Assembly: GCA_020248905.1 (NCBI GenBank)
Contig: JADCGR010000040.1
Location: 114,444-178,443, forward strand
Source of the DNA: Curvibacter sp.
GTDB taxonomy: Bacteria; Pseudomonadota; Gammaproteobacteria; Burkholderiales; Burkholderiaceae_C
Length of the DNA: 64,000 nucleotides
Direction of reading: 5' to 3'
Shown one piece after another: positions 13,501-25,891 of the stretch (its first letter is position 1; the number at the start of each line of letters is the position of its first letter). A model generated the notes under the pieces. It had not been told where the DNA came from. It saw only the letters and a program-made list of their open reading frames with translations, and ran no database searches. The position numbers were made by a program, and so were the translations under genes.

Positions 13501-14103
13501 TAGCTCGCGCAGGATATCCTCAACGCGCGTCAGGTTCTCGCGTGTGTCCGAGAGCCGGTTCTCGGTCTCGCGGCGACGCTCCTTGTACTTCGACACGCCT
13601 GCGGCTTCCTCAAGGAACAGGCGCAGCTCCTCGGGCTTGGATTCGATGATGCGGCTAATCGTGCCCTGGCCGATGATGGCGTAGGCGCGAGGGCCCAGGC
13701 CGGTGCCAAGAAACACGTCCTGCACGTCGCGCCGGCGCACCGGCTGGTTGTTGATGTAATAGCTGCTGGTGCCGTCGCGCGTGAGCACGCGCTTGACGGC
13801 AATCTCCGTGTACTGGCTCCACTGGCCGCCAGCGCGGTGGTTGGCGTTGTCGAACACCAGCTCCACGCTGGAGCGACTGGCTGGCTTGCGTGTCGTGGTG
13901 CCGTTGAAGATCACGTCCTGCATGGACTCACCCCGCAGCTCGCTGGCGCGGCTCTCACCCAGCACCCAGCGCACGGCATCCATGATGTTGGACTTGCCGC
14001 AACCATTGGGGCCGACCACACCCACCAGCTGCCCAGGCAGCATGAAATTGGTCGGCTCGGCGAAAGACTTGAATCCGGAGAGCTTGATTGAGGTGAGACG
14101 CAC
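10588..14103 (-). CDS. smc: Chromosome segregation protein SMC
   Basis: SMC ATPase of the bacterial condensin that compacts and segregates chromosomes together with ScpA and ScpB. The 1171-residue protein has Walker A GPNGCGKS (residues 31-38), a Q-loop segment, a first coiled coil (about 170-480), a hinge (about 510-650, around GWENALEAALRERMGALEV), a second coiled coil (about 660-1000), and a C-terminal ATPase half with the signature LLSGGEKAL and Walker B FCLLDEVDAPLDD. Length and order match the family. First gene of the smc-zipA-ligA block; about 257 bases separate it from the divergent PilZ gene. Confidence 0.97.
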   Translation of the reverse strand: MRLTSIKLSGFKSFAEPTNFMLPGQLVGVVGPNGCGKSNIMDAVRWVLGESRASELRGESMQDVIFNGTTTRKPASRSSVELVFDNANHRAGGQWSQYTEIAVKRVLTRDGTSSYYINNQPVRRRDVQDVFLGTGLGPRAYAIIGQGTISRIIESKPEELRLFLEEAAGVSKYKERRRETENRLSDTRENLTRVEDILRELNANLEKLERQAEVAQRYHGLRSEVTLKQHQLWYLRRSEAQAEQTRIHEEGRKAVIELESRVADLRHIEADLETIRQAHYAAGDQVNQAQGLLYEASTEVGRLEAEIRFVVEGRQRVEERLNTLKAQAAQWSTRKTDALAEIGQLAELAVLGQEKTTELAAQLEEQSMALPDLEEALRQAQARANEQRSNVGQVQQRIQVLAAEQRSIDEQSRQLQQRRERLDTDRKALAAPDEARLQGLQAQSAQANDAAAVADARLHELHDSLPELDEARRRQQETLSAEAAKQTDLSARMEALKALQEKVRTDGKLQPWLAKHGLADLQALWTRLHIEQGWENALEAALRERMGALEVSRLDMVKSFGGDAPPAKLAFYSAPQAGSPDKAGGLPRLANLLRVNDAGLKAVLVDWLQGCYVAASLDEALAQRGQLQAGEALYVRSGHAVSLHSVNFYAQDSEQAGLLARAQEIENLEKQLRAQSLISEEARTALVRAEAAYADASQRLVTARQQASETQNRAHELQVETLRLTQLAEQTRARSEQIAGDLAEVDALLEELQERRVAAEGRFEELDLQLADSQERHAQLDERVLQAERTLNTCREQQRALERQAQEATFSLRTIDARKAELARAVETADQQAASVTEDEQRARDELGRLTDAVAQAGLHNALALKLEREQALAAKRGEYDDLTAKLRASDERRIKLERELDPLRLRIQDLQLKEQAARLGFEQYAQQLADAQADLEAVARSIQEGNVRLTGLQGEIERLHREIGALGAVNLAALDELAHARERKQFLDAQSADLTDAMNTLEDAIRKIDGETRELLGDTFKTVNEHFGRMFPELFGGGQAKLIMTGDEILDAGVQVMAQPPGKKNQTIHLLSGGEKALTAIALVFAIFQLNPAPFCLLDEVDAPLDDANTERYAKLVSSMSKGTQFLFISHNKIAMEMAEQLIGVTMQEQGVSRIVAVDMESAVSMAEAA

Positions 14104-14360
14104 GGTGGAGAGCCCGGTCGGTAGTACGGAGAGAACGCGAAATCATACCGTCCCGGTCCGCTGCAAGACCTCGTGTGGTGCACCTGTTTTATGCTACGCG
14201 TTCCCGCCGTCGGGGCATGAGCCACGGGTAAACCCCGGGGCGTTTGCATTTCCTCACGCGGCGCAGCTTGAGACGACGATGGCGAGCACCGGCGCCAGCG
14301 TGTAGATTCACGGCTGCAAGGGCCGTCCGCACCAACCCAAACCCCAAGAGTTACCACCAC

Positions 14361-15035
14361 ATGATCCAGGCCGCTACCGAAAACACCGTCAACGTGCTGC
14401 AGACCACCCTCAAGGCACTGGGCCTGCGTCCGGGCATCGCCCTGCAGGTGCGCCGCCTGGTCGAAGGTGCCAGCAAGAAGGAAGCGCAGCTCTTCGGGGC
14501 CATCGAAAACCGGGGTGTCATGGTCGGCCCGCAGGGCTCGGAGGGGGAGGATCCCGGACTGACGGCGGGCGATGTCTGCATCGTGCGGGGCTTCACGGGG
14601 CAGCACGAGTTTTCCTTCGTCAGCAAGGTCCAGCAAACCTACACGCAGCCCTTCGTGTACGCCTTGCTGGCCTACCCCAACCAGGTCGACGCGCGCCTGG
14701 TGCGGCAGTCGCTGCGCACCAAGACCAGCTGGCCCATCATGACGCTGGCCGCAGAACAGCGGCAGGACGGCCACCTGGTGGATCTAAGCGTGCAGGGTGC
14801 CATGGTGCACACCCGTCTTTCGGTGGCGGCCGTCGGCAAGACCCTGACCCTCGCCATCCTCGGCATGGTCGACGGCGAGCCGAGCCCGATCACGCTGAAG
14901 GCCACGGTGTGCCACAGCCACGCCTCGCAGGACGGTTCGGGGCATCTCACTGGCGTGTCTTTCCACGGTCTCACCCAACATGACAAGCTGGTCCTCAGCT
15001 ACCTGACCCAGAGTCCCCAGGGCATGTCAACCTGA
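14361..15035 (+). CDS. PilZ-domain flagellar-brake (YcgR-like) protein
   Basis: The 224-residue protein looks like a two-domain YcgR-type protein: an N-terminal YcgR/PilZN-like half (residues 1-105) and a C-terminal PilZ domain with RQSLR (RxxxR, about residue 115) and DLSVQGAMV (DxSxxG, about 150). These motifs bind cyclic di-GMP; the protein would then act on motility or surface attachment. ATG 14361 is preferred, since the upstream in-frame sequence looks non-coding. The 14104-14360 gap between it and smc must hold two divergent promoters; I could not identify a convincing one. Confidence 0.7.
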   Translation: MIQAATENTVNVLQTTLKALGLRPGIALQVRRLVEGASKKEAQLFGAIENRGVMVGPQGSEGEDPGLTAGDVCIVRGFTGQHEFSFVSKVQQTYTQPFVYALLAYPNQVDARLVRQSLRTKTSWPIMTLAAEQRQDGHLVDLSVQGAMVHTRLSVAAVGKTLTLAILGMVDGEPSPITLKATVCHSHASQDGSGHLTGVSFHGLTQHDKLVLSYLTQSPQGMST

Positions 15036-15105
15036 GCCGCTTTGGCATGCCGCGGCGGCCACCCATGCGGGCGGCTGCAGCGTCACATCCGGGATAATCC
15101 GCGCG

Positions 15106-16299
15106 ATGAACCCCCTGCTCCAGAAGCTGCAGCCTTACCCCTTCGAGCGGCTGCGCCAGCTCTTTGGCGGCGTGACGCCCAACCCTGCCTACCGCCCCAT
15201 CAGTCTGGGCATCGGTGAACCCAAGCACGCGACGCCGGACTTCATCAAGCGCGCCCTGAGCGAGGACCTTGACACCGGCCTCATGGGCTACCCACCCACG
15301 GCCGGGGAGCCTGCCCTCAAGCAGGCCATCGCCGAATGGCTGGCGCGTCGCTATGGTGTGGCGGTTGATGCAGCCACCCAGGTCCTGCCCGTCAACGGCT
15401 CGCGCGAAGCCCTGTTCGCGCTGACGCAAACCGTGGTCGATGGCCGCAAGCCGGGTGCACTGGTGCTTTGCCCCAATCCCTTCTACCAAATCTACGAGGG
15501 CGCAGCCCTGCTCGCGGGAGCCGAGCCCTGGTATGTGCCCAGCGATCCAGCGCGCAATTTCGCCGTGGACTGGGACTCGGTCCCGCCCGAGGTCTGGGCC
15601 CGCACCCAGCTGATCTTCACCTGCTCCCCGGGCAATCCCACGGGGGCCGTGATGCCGCTGGACGAGTGGGAGAAACTGTTCGAACTCAGCGACCGCTACG
15701 GCTTTGTCATTGCTTCGGATGAGTGCTACAGCGAAATCTACTTCCGCGAACAGCCGCCCCTGGGCGGTCTCGAGGCGGCTGCCAAGCTTGGCCGCACGGA
15801 TTTCCGCCGGCTCATCGCCCTGACCAGCTTGTCCAAGCGCAGCAACGTGCCGGGCATGCGCAGCGGGTTTGTGGCGGGTGACGCGCGCATCATCAAGGAC
15901 TTTCTGCTCTACCGTACCTACCACGGCAGCGCCATGAGCCATGTGGTGCAGATGGCCAGCATCGCCGCCTGGAACGACGAGACGCATGTTGTTGAGAACC
16001 GCAACCTCTACCGGCAGAAGTTCGCGGCCGTGACGCCGCTGCTCGCCCCGGTGCTGGACGTGGCCCTGCCCGATGCCGCCTTCTACCTCTGGGCCGGCGT
16101 GGGGGGTAGCGACACCGACTTCGCCCGGGATTTATACGCTCTTTACAATGTCGTCGTACTGCCCGGCAGCTATCTGGCCCGCGAGGCCTGCGGCATCAAT
16201 CCCGGCGCAGGTCGTGTGCGCATGGCACTGGTGGCCGAAACCGCCGAGTGCGTGGAGGCGGCCGAGCGCATCGTCCAATTTGTGAAATCCAGAAACTGA
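15106..16299 (+). CDS. dapC: Succinyldiaminopimelate transaminase
   Basis: PLP-dependent class I/II aminotransferase converting N-succinyl-2-amino-6-ketopimelate to N-succinyl-LL-diaminopimelate, for lysine and peptidoglycan. The 397-residue protein has the PLP lysine in [16 protein letters not shown], the PLP-contacting [10 protein letters not shown] segment and the [10 protein letters not shown] aspartate-tyrosine pair. Its position immediately before dapD (11 bases) and near dapE makes DapC more likely than another aminotransferase of this fold. Confidence 0.93.
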   Translation: MNPLLQKLQPYPFERLRQLFGGVTPNPAYRPISLGIGEPKHATPDFIKRALSEDLDTGLMGYPPTAGEPALKQAIAEWLARRYGVAVDAATQVLPVNGSREALFALTQTVVDGRKPGALVLCPNPFYQIYEGAALLAGAEPWYVPSDPARNFAVDWDSVPPEVWARTQLIFTCSPGNPTGAVMPLDEWEKLFELSDRYGFVIASDECYSEIYFREQPPLGGLEAAAKLGRTDFRRLIALTSLSKRSNVPGMRSGFVAGDARIIKDFLLYRTYHGSAMSHVVQMASIAAWNDETHVVENRNLYRQKFAAVTPLLAPVLDVALPDAAFYLWAGVGGSDTDFARDLYALYNVVVLPGSYLAREACGINPGAGRVRMALVAETAECVEAAERIVQFVKSRN

Positions 16300-16310
16300 A
16301 ACAACCTGAC

Positions 16311-17144
16311 ATGAGCCAACAACCGCAACAGATCATCGACGCCGCCTGGGAAAACCGCGCGAGTATTTCCGTCAAGTCCGCCCCAAAGGAAGCGGCCGAG
16401 GCCGTCGAGCACGTCATCTCCGAGCTCAATAAGGGTCGCCTGCGCGTGGCCACCCGCGAGGCCGTGGGCAAGTGGACGGTCCACCAGTGGATCAAGAAGG
16501 CGGTGCTGCTGTCCTTCCGCCTCAAGGACAACGAGGTCATCCGCGCCGGCGATCTGGGCTTTTACGACAAGGTGCAGACCAAGTTCGCCCACCTCGACGC
16601 ACAGGCGATGGCTGCCACCGGCGTACGCGTGGTGCCGCCGGCCGTAGCCCGTCGCGGCAGCTACATTGCCAAGGGCGCCATCCTGATGCCCAGCTACGTC
16701 AACATTGGTGCGTATGTGGACGAGAACACCATGGTCGACACCTGGGCCACGGTGGGCTCCTGCGCCCAGATCGGCAAGAACGTACACCTCTCGGGCGGGG
16801 TGGGCATCGGCGGTGTGCTGGAGCCCGTGCAGGCGGGCCCGACCATCATCGAGGACAACTGCTTCATCGGCGCACGCTCGGAAGTGGTCGAGGGCGTGGT
16901 CGTGGAGGAGAATTCGGTACTCGGCATGGGCGTGTACATTGGCCAGAGCACGCCCATCTTCAATCGCGACACCGGCGAAATCCTCTACGGCCGCGTGCCC
17001 AGCGGCAGCGTGGTCATCAGTGGCAACCTGCCCAAGAAGACCAAGGGCGGCCGGGACTACAGCACCTACGCTGCCATCATTGTCAAGACCGTTGATGCGC
17101 AGACGCGCTCCAAGACCAGCCTGAACGACCTGCTGCGCGACTGA
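16311..17144 (+). CDS. dapD: 2,3,4,5-tetrahydropyridine-2,6-dicarboxylate N-succinyltransferase
   Basis: Transfers succinyl from succinyl-CoA onto tetrahydrodipicolinate in the diaminopimelate pathway. The 277-residue length is standard. The N-terminal helical domain is followed by a left-handed beta-helix of hexapeptide repeats (about residues 105-245: [20 protein letters not shown], then [10 protein letters not shown], then [16 protein letters not shown]). ATG 16311 gives the family start [16 protein letters not shown]; the in-frame upstream sequence overlaps dapC and is rejected. Confidence 0.96.
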   Translation: MSQQPQQIIDAAWENRASISVKSAPKEAAEAVEHVISELNKGRLRVATREAVGKWTVHQWIKKAVLLSFRLKDNEVIRAGDLGFYDKVQTKFAHLDAQAMAATGVRVVPPAVARRGSYIAKGAILMPSYVNIGAYVDENTMVDTWATVGSCAQIGKNVHLSGGVGIGGVLEPVQAGPTIIEDNCFIGARSEVVEGVVVEENSVLGMGVYIGQSTPIFNRDTGEILYGRVPSGSVVISGNLPKKTKGGRDYSTYAAIIVKTVDAQTRSKTSLNDLLRD

Positions 17145-17183
17145 TAGCGACTGACAGGGCTTCAGACCCGCCACGGAGGAAAC

Positions 17184-20378
<3,195 letters not shown>

Positions 20379-20382
<4 letters not shown>

Positions 20383-22367
20383 TCACCCTGAAGAACATCA
20401 CCCTGCGCCGCGGCGCCAAGGTGATCCTCGATGGCGCGAGTGCCACCATCAACCCCGGCGAGAAAGTGGGTCTGGTCGGGCGCAACGGCGCTGGTAAATC
20501 CACGCTGTTTGCCCTGCTCAACGGCACACTGCACGAGGACACCGGTGAGCTGCAAATGCCGGGCTGGCGCCTGGCTGAAGTGGCACAGGACATGCCGGAA
20601 ACAGACGACAGCGCCACAGACTTCGTGATCGCTGGCGACACGCGACTCGCTGCGGCGCAAGCCGAGGTGGACGCGGCCGAAGCCAGCCACGATGGCGAGC
20701 GCATGGCGCACGCCTACATGGAACTGCACGACGCTGGCGCGCATGACGCGCGTGCCCGCGCCCAGGCACTGATCTTGGGCCTGGGCTTCAAGACCACGGA
20801 ACTGGACCAACCCGTCACCAGCTTTTCGGGCGGCTGGCGCATGCGCCTGCAACTCGCGCGCGCACTGATGTGCCCCAGCGAACTGCTCTTGCTTGACGAG
20901 CCCACAAACCACCTGGACCTCGATGCCCTGGTCTGGCTGGAGGCCTGGCTCCAACGCTACGCTGGCACCATGCTGGTCATCAGTCATGACCGCGAGTTTC
21001 TCGACGCGGTCACGCGGGTGACGCTGCACATCGAGGGCGCCCAACTCAAACGCTATGGCGGCAACTACAGCAAGTTCGAAGACATGCGTGCCGAGCAGCT
21101 GGCGCTGCAACAAGCCTCCTACTCGCGTCAGCAGGAAAAGATCGCCCACCTGCAGAAGTTCATCGACCGCTTCAAGGCCAAGGCCAGCAAGGCCAAGCAG
21201 GCCCAGAGCCGCGTCAAGGCGCTGGAGCGCATGGAAAAGATCGGCCCGGTGCTGGCCGAGGCCGATTTCACCTTCGAGTTCCGGGAGCCCGCGAGCCTGC
21301 CCAATCCCATGCTGACGCTGCAGGGTGTGAGCTGCGGCTACAGGGCCACCCCGCCGGCGCTGGTCGAGGGCGGCGTACAAGCAGGCGCAGCGAGCATGGC
21401 AGAAACCGTGATCGTGCGCAACGTCAGCAAATCGGTGCTGGCCGGCCAGCGCATCGGCATCCTCGGCGCCAACGGCCAGGGCAAATCGACGGTGGTCAAG
21501 ACCATCGCTCGTGACCTCTCGCCGCTCAGCGGCGAAATCATCGAGGGCAAGGGCCTGGCTATCGGCTACTTCGCGCAGCAGGAACTGGACGTGCTGCGCC
21601 CCCTGGATACACCCCTGGAACACATGATCCGCCTGGTCAAGGACACCACGGCACGCGGCGCGCTGAGCGGCCAGGCCACGCGCGAGCAGGACCTGCGCAC
21701 CTTCCTCGGAAGCTTCAATTTCACGGGCGACCAGGTCAAGCAGCCTGTGGGTAGCATGAGCGGCGGCGAGAAGGCGCGCCTCGTCCTGTGCATGCTGGTG
21801 TGGCAACGCCCCAACCTGCTGCTTCTGGACGAGCCGACCAATCACCTGGACCTGGCCACACGCGAGGCCCTGTCAGTGGCGCTCAATGAGTTCGAAGGTA
21901 CCGTCATGCTCGTCAGCCACGATCGCGCCCTGCTGCGGGCGGTGTGCGACGAGTTCTGGCTGGTGTCTCGCGGTGGCGTCGGCCCCTTCGATGGCGACCT
22001 CGACGACTACCAGCGTTATCTGCTGGATGAGGCCAAGCGGCAGCGCGAAGCGCTCAAAGCCGGCAACACGCCGACTCTGGCTGAGCCCACTGCGGCTGCC
22101 GCACCAACCACAGCGCCAGCCGCAGCTGTGCGCGCACCCCGCGACAACAACCGCACCCGGCAGATGCGCAAGGAACTGGAGCAATGCGAGTCACGCATGG
22201 GTGAACTGATGCGGGAAAAGCAGACCATCGAGGAGCAACTGAACCTCAATCCCGCATTCGAGCAGATCCAGCGGCTCAGCCAGCGCGCCGCTGCGGTACA
22301 GGGCGAACTCGACCGCATCGAGGAACGCTGGCTCGAACTGGGTCAGGCGCTCGAAACAGCGGGCTGA
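20379..22367 (+). CDS. yheS: ABC-F ATPase, YheS-type
   Basis: Cytosolic ABC-F protein with two ATP-binding cassettes and no membrane segments; family members act on the ribosome. Cassette 1 has VGRNGAGKST and FSGGWRMRL; cassette 2 has GANGQGKST and MSGGEKARL, each with DEPTNHLDL. The linker and the segment FIDRFKAKASKAKQAQSR match E. coli YheS closely as I recall it. An alanine/proline stretch (about 565-590) precedes a C-terminal coiled coil. The start is TTG, overlapping prmB by four bases. The 662-residue length is normal. Confidence 0.9.
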
Positions 22368-22378
22368 ACCGTGCTCCC

Positions 22379-22585
22379 TCAATCCGCAGCGCGGGCCGGC
22401 GACTGCATCTGCTGCAAAGACTCGCCCACCTTCTGCTGGACCTGCTCCATGGTCTGCTTGCCCTGCTCAATCTCCTGCTTCTTTGCGGCGCCGACGGTGG
22501 CCGCCGTAGTGGCTGTCTCGGCGCCGCATCCCGCCAGCACGAGCACAGTCAAGGAAAATACGGAAAGTCTGAACATGGTGGGCAC
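22379..22585 (-). CDS. Small putative lipoprotein
   Basis: A 68-residue protein with a lipoprotein signal: hydrophobic LSVFSLTVLVLAGC with the lipobox cysteine at residue 20. The mature 48 residues are polar, with glutamine- and lysine-rich helical sequence (KKQEIEQGKQTMEQVQQKVG) that could form a short coiled coil. It converges on yheS with an 11-base gap. Family unknown; secretion and lipidation are inferred from the signal only. Confidence 0.7.
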   Translation of the reverse strand: MPTMFRLSVFSLTVLVLAGCGAETATTAATVGAAKKQEIEQGKQTMEQVQQKVGESLQQMQSPARAAD

Positions 22586-22671
22586 TCCTGTTGAAATCGA
22601 TGCGCGGCCAAGGGATAACGGAGTGGTGCTCTCCTCGAAAGCGCGCGCACTTATGTCATAATCGCGGCTTC

Positions 22672-22747
22672 GGGTTCTTAGCTCAGTTGGTAGAGCAGCG
22701 GACTCTTAATCCGTAGGTCGTAGGTTCGAATCCTACAGGACCCACCA
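22672..22747 (+). tRNA. tRNA-Lys (anticodon CTT)
   Basis: A full cloverleaf of 76 bases with encoded CCA. The anticodon loop is CTCTTAA, giving CTT; D arm GCTC/GAGC and T arm GTAGG-TTCGAAT-CCTAC are present. The acceptor stem has one G-T pair. A candidate -10 CATAAT lies at 22657-22662. An intrinsic terminator follows. Confidence 0.95.
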
Positions 22748-22751
22748 GATA

Positions 22752-22785
22752 AAAAAGGGTCTGATCGCAAGGTCAGACCCCTTTT
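22752..22785 (+). terminator. Terminator after tRNA-Lys(CTT)
   Basis: Stem AAAGGGTCTGA (from about 22754) pairs with TCAGACCC plus T run (22773-22785) around a short loop; the T tract follows directly. It begins a few bases after the tRNA 3' end. Confidence 0.85.
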
Positions 22786-22827
22786 GCTTTTGTGTCCGGT
22801 GTCGCGTGCGCACCCGTCCGAGCCATG

Positions 22828-22861
22828 AAAAAAGGCCTTGCACTACAGCAAGGCCCTTTTT
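22828..22861 (-). terminator. Terminator for the leftward tRNA-Lys/tRNA-Asn transcript
   Basis: Read leftward, GGGCCTTGC pairs with GCAAGGCC around a six-base loop and is followed by six T residues. It lies directly after tRNA-Asn. Confidence 0.85.
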
Positions 22862-22864
22862 GTC

Positions 22865-22940
22865 TGGCTCCTCGACCTGGGCTCGAACCAGGGACCTACG
22901 GATTAACAGTCCGGCGCTCTACCGACTGAGCTATCGAGGA
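22865..22940 (-). tRNA. tRNA-Asn (anticodon GTT)
   Basis: 76 bases with encoded CCA. The acceptor stem TCCTCGA/TCGAGGA is perfect, and the anticodon loop CTGTTAA gives GTT. It is 25 bases downstream of tRNA-Lys(TTT) on the same strand and shares its transcript. Confidence 0.96.
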
Positions 22941-22965
22941 ATAAATCGGTGTGTCGAATTGTACT

Positions 22966-23041
22966 TGGTAGGACGTGCAGGATTCGAACCTGCGACCAAC
23001 GGATTAAAAGTCCGCTGCTCTACCAACTGAGCTAACGTCCC
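22966..23041 (-). tRNA. tRNA-Lys (anticodon TTT)
   Basis: 76 bases with encoded CCA. The anticodon loop CTTTTAA gives TTT, and the T arm is GCAGG-TTCGAAT-CCTGC. The first acceptor pair is G-T. It heads the leftward tRNA transcript. Confidence 0.95.
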
Positions 23042-23080
23042 ACTCAGCGGGACGCTCTGGCGTGACCCGACAAGCCCTTG

Positions 23081-23086
23081 ATTATA
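23081..23086 (-). promoter_or_regulatory. -10 element of the leftward tRNA promoter
   Basis: Read leftward this is a perfect TATAAT, about 40 bases before the tRNA-Lys(TTT) 5' end. No good -35 hexamer is visible, and a -35 would lie inside the 3' end of tcdA. Confidence 0.5.
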
Positions 23087-23095
23087 GAGTCTTTT

Positions 23096-23896
23096 TCAGG
23101 GCCTCCCGCCTTGCGCGGCCAGTTCGTTCATCACCCAGCCCGCCGCGCACTGGCCAAAGGTGGCAGTGACCGCCACCAGTGAGCCGTAGCCGCTGCAGTT
23201 AAGGCTGCCATCGCTGTCCACATCGCAGGAGGCATCGGGGCCCTGCACCGCTTCGCGGCTGTAAACGCAGGCCACGCCCATGCGACGGCCCTCACGCGGC
23301 GCGCCATGGTGCTTGCGCAGGCGGTAACGCAACTGCGCGAGCAAGGGGTCATGCGTGACCCTAGAGAGATCCTCGATATCAACCCGATGCGCGAGCCGCT
23401 TGCCCCCGGCCGCGCCGACCGCAACGAAAACGGCCTTGCGCTCCCGCGCCCAATGGGCCATGGCCGTCTTGGCATGTACCTGGTCGCAGGCATCGATGAC
23501 CGCATCCACATCCCCGGGCAGCAGTGCCGGCCAGTTGGCGGGCTCGACGAACTCCTCGATACATGTCACCTGGCAATCCGGATGAATCTGTGCGATGCGC
23601 TCCCGCAGGGCCAGCACCTTGGCCTGCCCCAGGGTGGCCGTTGTCGCCTGGATCTGCCGGTTGATATTCGACTCGGCCACGTGATCCAGGTCGATCAGCG
23701 TGAGGCGTCCCACGCCGGAGCGCGCCAGGGCCTCCACCGCCCATGAGCCGACCCCGCCGACACCGACGACCGCGACGTGCGCCGCACGGATGCGCTGCGC
23801 ACCGGCCACGCCGTACAGGCGCGCCAGGCCGCCAAAGCGGCGCTCAGCGTCAACGCTGGCTGCGTCCACGCTCAGGCCATGCGCTCCAGGCGCCAT
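23096..23896 (-). CDS. tcdA: tRNA threonylcarbamoyladenosine dehydratase (ThiF/E1-like)
   Basis: ATP-dependent enzyme that cyclises t6A37 of ANN-decoding tRNAs, with lysine and asparagine tRNAs among its substrates. The protein of about 266 residues starts DAERRFGGLARLYG and has the E1-like nucleotide site VVGVGGVGSWAVEAL, the SNINRQI segment, DAVIDACDQV and a cysteine-bearing C-terminal region (CDVDSDGSLNCSGYGS). ATG 23896 overlaps the end of the yedE-like gene; GTG 23869 is an alternative. A much longer upstream frame is the antisense-like shadow of the transporter and is not used. Confidence 0.9.
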   Translation of the reverse strand: MAPGAHGLSVDAASVDAERRFGGLARLYGVAGAQRIRAAHVAVVGVGGVGSWAVEALARSGVGRLTLIDLDHVAESNINRQIQATTATLGQAKVLALRERIAQIHPDCQVTCIEEFVEPANWPALLPGDVDAVIDACDQVHAKTAMAHWARERKAVFVAVGAAGGKRLAHRVDIEDLSRVTHDPLLAQLRYRLRKHHGAPREGRRMGVACVYSREAVQGPDASCDVDSDGSLNCSGYGSLVAVTATFGQCAAGWVMNELAAQGGRP

Positions 23897-24987
23897 AGCT
23901 GGTACTTCAGGCCCAGCACGGCTCCCCCAACAATGGCGGCAAACGCCACGAAGCTGTTGAGGCCCAGGGTCGACAGGCCGGTCAGGCCCTGACCGATGGT
24001 GCAGCCCATGGCCGTCACGCCGCCGACGCCCATGAGCAGCGCACCCACAAGATGGTTCGCAAGGTCCTCGGTGCCGGCAAAGCCCTCCCAACGGAAACTG
24101 CGTGTCCAAAGCGCCATGAGCAGGGAGCCGGCGATAACACCAAAAACCGTCACGATGCCCAGCGTCAGCACCTTGCTCTTGTCGCTGAAGAACATGAACC
24201 AGTCCAGCATGTAGGACACGGGGGCCACAAAACTCAGTGCCTCTGCGCGGCCGGAATTGGTGGTGAGGAAGACCTCTTCCAGCGTTTCGGGGTGCTCGGC
24301 CAGATGACCCAGATGCCCACTCACCCACCACATGGCCACGACGACTGCGCCCACGCCCACTCCCGCCAGCAGATTCTCTGCCCGCAGAAAATCCGCACCG
24401 CGCAACGCCCAGACCACGAGCACCAGCCCCAACAGCAGCCCCAGCAGCACGGTGGCCGAAGCAGGCGAAAGGCCCAGAACCGACGCGGCCACATGCGGCA
24501 GATTGGCCGGGCCGGCCAGCTCTATGGCGGCGCGGTCAACGGTCTGTACGCGCAGCACGGCCGTGATGCCTTTCATCGTGGCAAAGCCCGCCCAGCCCAT
24601 GACGAACATCACGACCAGAGACTTCAGATTGCCGCTGCCCACGCGCACCAGGGTCTTGCTGCCGCAGCCCGACGCCAGCACCATGCCAACGCCGAACATC
24701 AGGCCCCCAACGGTCGCCGAGAGCCACAGAAAACGGTTGCCGCTATGGATGGTCTTGGCCGGATCGACCAGGCCGGCGTAGGCCAGCGCCGCAAACCCGA
24801 TCATGGCCACGCCGATGGCCAGGATCCACTGGCGCATGCGTGTCCAGTCACCCATGTTGACCACATCGCTTACGGCGCCCATGGTGCAGAAGTGTGTACG
24901 TTGCAGGATGGCCCCGAAAACCAGGGCGAGTAGAAAGGCAGAGCCCAGCACCAGCGAGGTGAGAGCGGAAAGATCAGGCGTTTGCAT
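23872..24987 (-). CDS. YeeE/YedE family sulfur-compound transporter
   Basis: A 371-residue membrane protein with about nine to ten hydrophobic segments. Conserved cysteine motifs of the YeeE (TsuA) thiosulfate transporter are visible: RTHFCTMG, ASGCGSKTL and AMGCTIGQGL. In TsuA such cysteines guide thiosulfate through the membrane. It is transcribed with and overlaps tcdA by 25 bases. Substrate in this organism is not proven; no TusA/TsuB-like gene is adjacent. Confidence 0.88.
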   Translation of the reverse strand: MQTPDLSALTSLVLGSAFLLALVFGAILQRTHFCTMGAVSDVVNMGDWTRMRQWILAIGVAMIGFAALAYAGLVDPAKTIHSGNRFLWLSATVGGLMFGVGMVLASGCGSKTLVRVGSGNLKSLVVMFVMGWAGFATMKGITAVLRVQTVDRAAIELAGPANLPHVAASVLGLSPASATVLLGLLLGLVLVVWALRGADFLRAENLLAGVGVGAVVVAMWWVSGHLGHLAEHPETLEEVFLTTNSGRAEALSFVAPVSYMLDWFMFFSDKSKVLTLGIVTVFGVIAGSLLMALWTRSFRWEGFAGTEDLANHLVGALLMGVGGVTAMGCTIGQGLTGLSTLGLNSFVAFAAIVGGAVLGLKYQLWRLERMA

Positions 24988-25107
24988 ACCCGGATTTTAA
25001 GGGGCTGCCCAGAGGGACTGTTTGCCCCGCGCCCTCTCAGGCGCGACACGCTGCATCCGCCCGCGCGCCTCAGGCCCGGGGCAAGAGGCGCGCCGAGCCG
25101 AGGTGAC

Positions 25108-25881
25108 TCACTTGAGCCGCGGCAGACGCTGCCTGGCCGCCGCTGCCGCTTCAGACTGCGGATAGGCCTTGATCAGGTCTTCCAAAGTGCTGCGCGCCGC
25201 CTTCGTGTCCTTGAGCTCGACCTGGCAGTTGGCGATGGACAGCACGGCCTCGGGCGCACGCAGGTGGTCCGGGGCCTGCGTCAGCAGGCTGCGGAAGTTC
25301 TGGATGGCCTCCTTGTACTCGCGGGTCGCGTACTGCGCATTGCCCAGCCAGAAGAAGGCCGAGGGCACGTAGCCGCTGGACGCAAAGCGCTTGATGAAGG
25401 CCGCAAACGCGGCGGTCGCTCCTGCAAAGTCACCCTTGCGAAAGACGCCGAGGGCCGCGTCATACTCGCGCTTCTCGGCCTGCTCGGCCATGAACTCGCG
25501 GCCATCCACGGTGACCTTAACGGGTTCGAACTTGCGCAGGCGCTCATCCAGCCCGAGCACCACGTCCTTTTGCAGGCGCTGCAGCTCGGCGACGTCGCGT
25601 GCCAGCTGCTCGTTCTGTCCCACCAGACGGGCCATCTCGGCGCGCTGGGTCTCGATCTGGGTCTGCAGGGCCAGCAGGCTGCGGCGCAGCTGCGCGTTTT
25701 CTTCAGCCAAGCGACCCTGCTGTTCCGTGGCGCGCTGCTCGCCTTCCTGCCGTAAAGCCTCGATGCGCTGCCGCAGGTCGAGAATGGCGCGCCGGGCTTC
25801 ATCGTCGTTAAAGAGCGCGTGAGCGCCGGTGCTGCCCAAGGCAGCCAGCAGCAGAGCAAGCAGACGCAAAGATTTGCTCAT
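25108..25881 (-). CDS. cpoB: Cell division coordinator CpoB (YbgF)
   Basis: Periplasmic TolA-interacting protein that links PBP1B-driven peptidoglycan synthesis with outer membrane constriction. The 257-residue protein has a signal peptide (LRLLALLLAALGSTGAHA), a trimerising coiled coil (about residues 25-105) rich in Q, E and R, and C-terminal TPR repeats (from about 135). ATG 25881 is chosen to give the signal peptide. It is 10 bases after pal. Last gene of tolB-pal-cpoB. Confidence 0.93.
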   Translation of the reverse strand: MSKSLRLLALLLAALGSTGAHALFNDDEARRAILDLRQRIEALRQEGEQRATEQQGRLAEENAQLRRSLLALQTQIETQRAEMARLVGQNEQLARDVAELQRLQKDVVLGLDERLRKFEPVKVTVDGREFMAEQAEKREYDAALGVFRKGDFAGATAAFAAFIKRFASSGYVPSAFFWLGNAQYATREYKEAIQNFRSLLTQAPDHLRAPEAVLSIANCQVELKDTKAARSTLEDLIKAYPQSEAAAAARQRLPRLK

Positions 25882-25891
25882 AGTGCAGGGC

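Noticed and set aside
23897..24331. Long N-terminal extension of tcdA
   Set aside because: It overlaps the membrane transporter in another frame and encodes G/R/H-rich sequence unlike the E1-like family.
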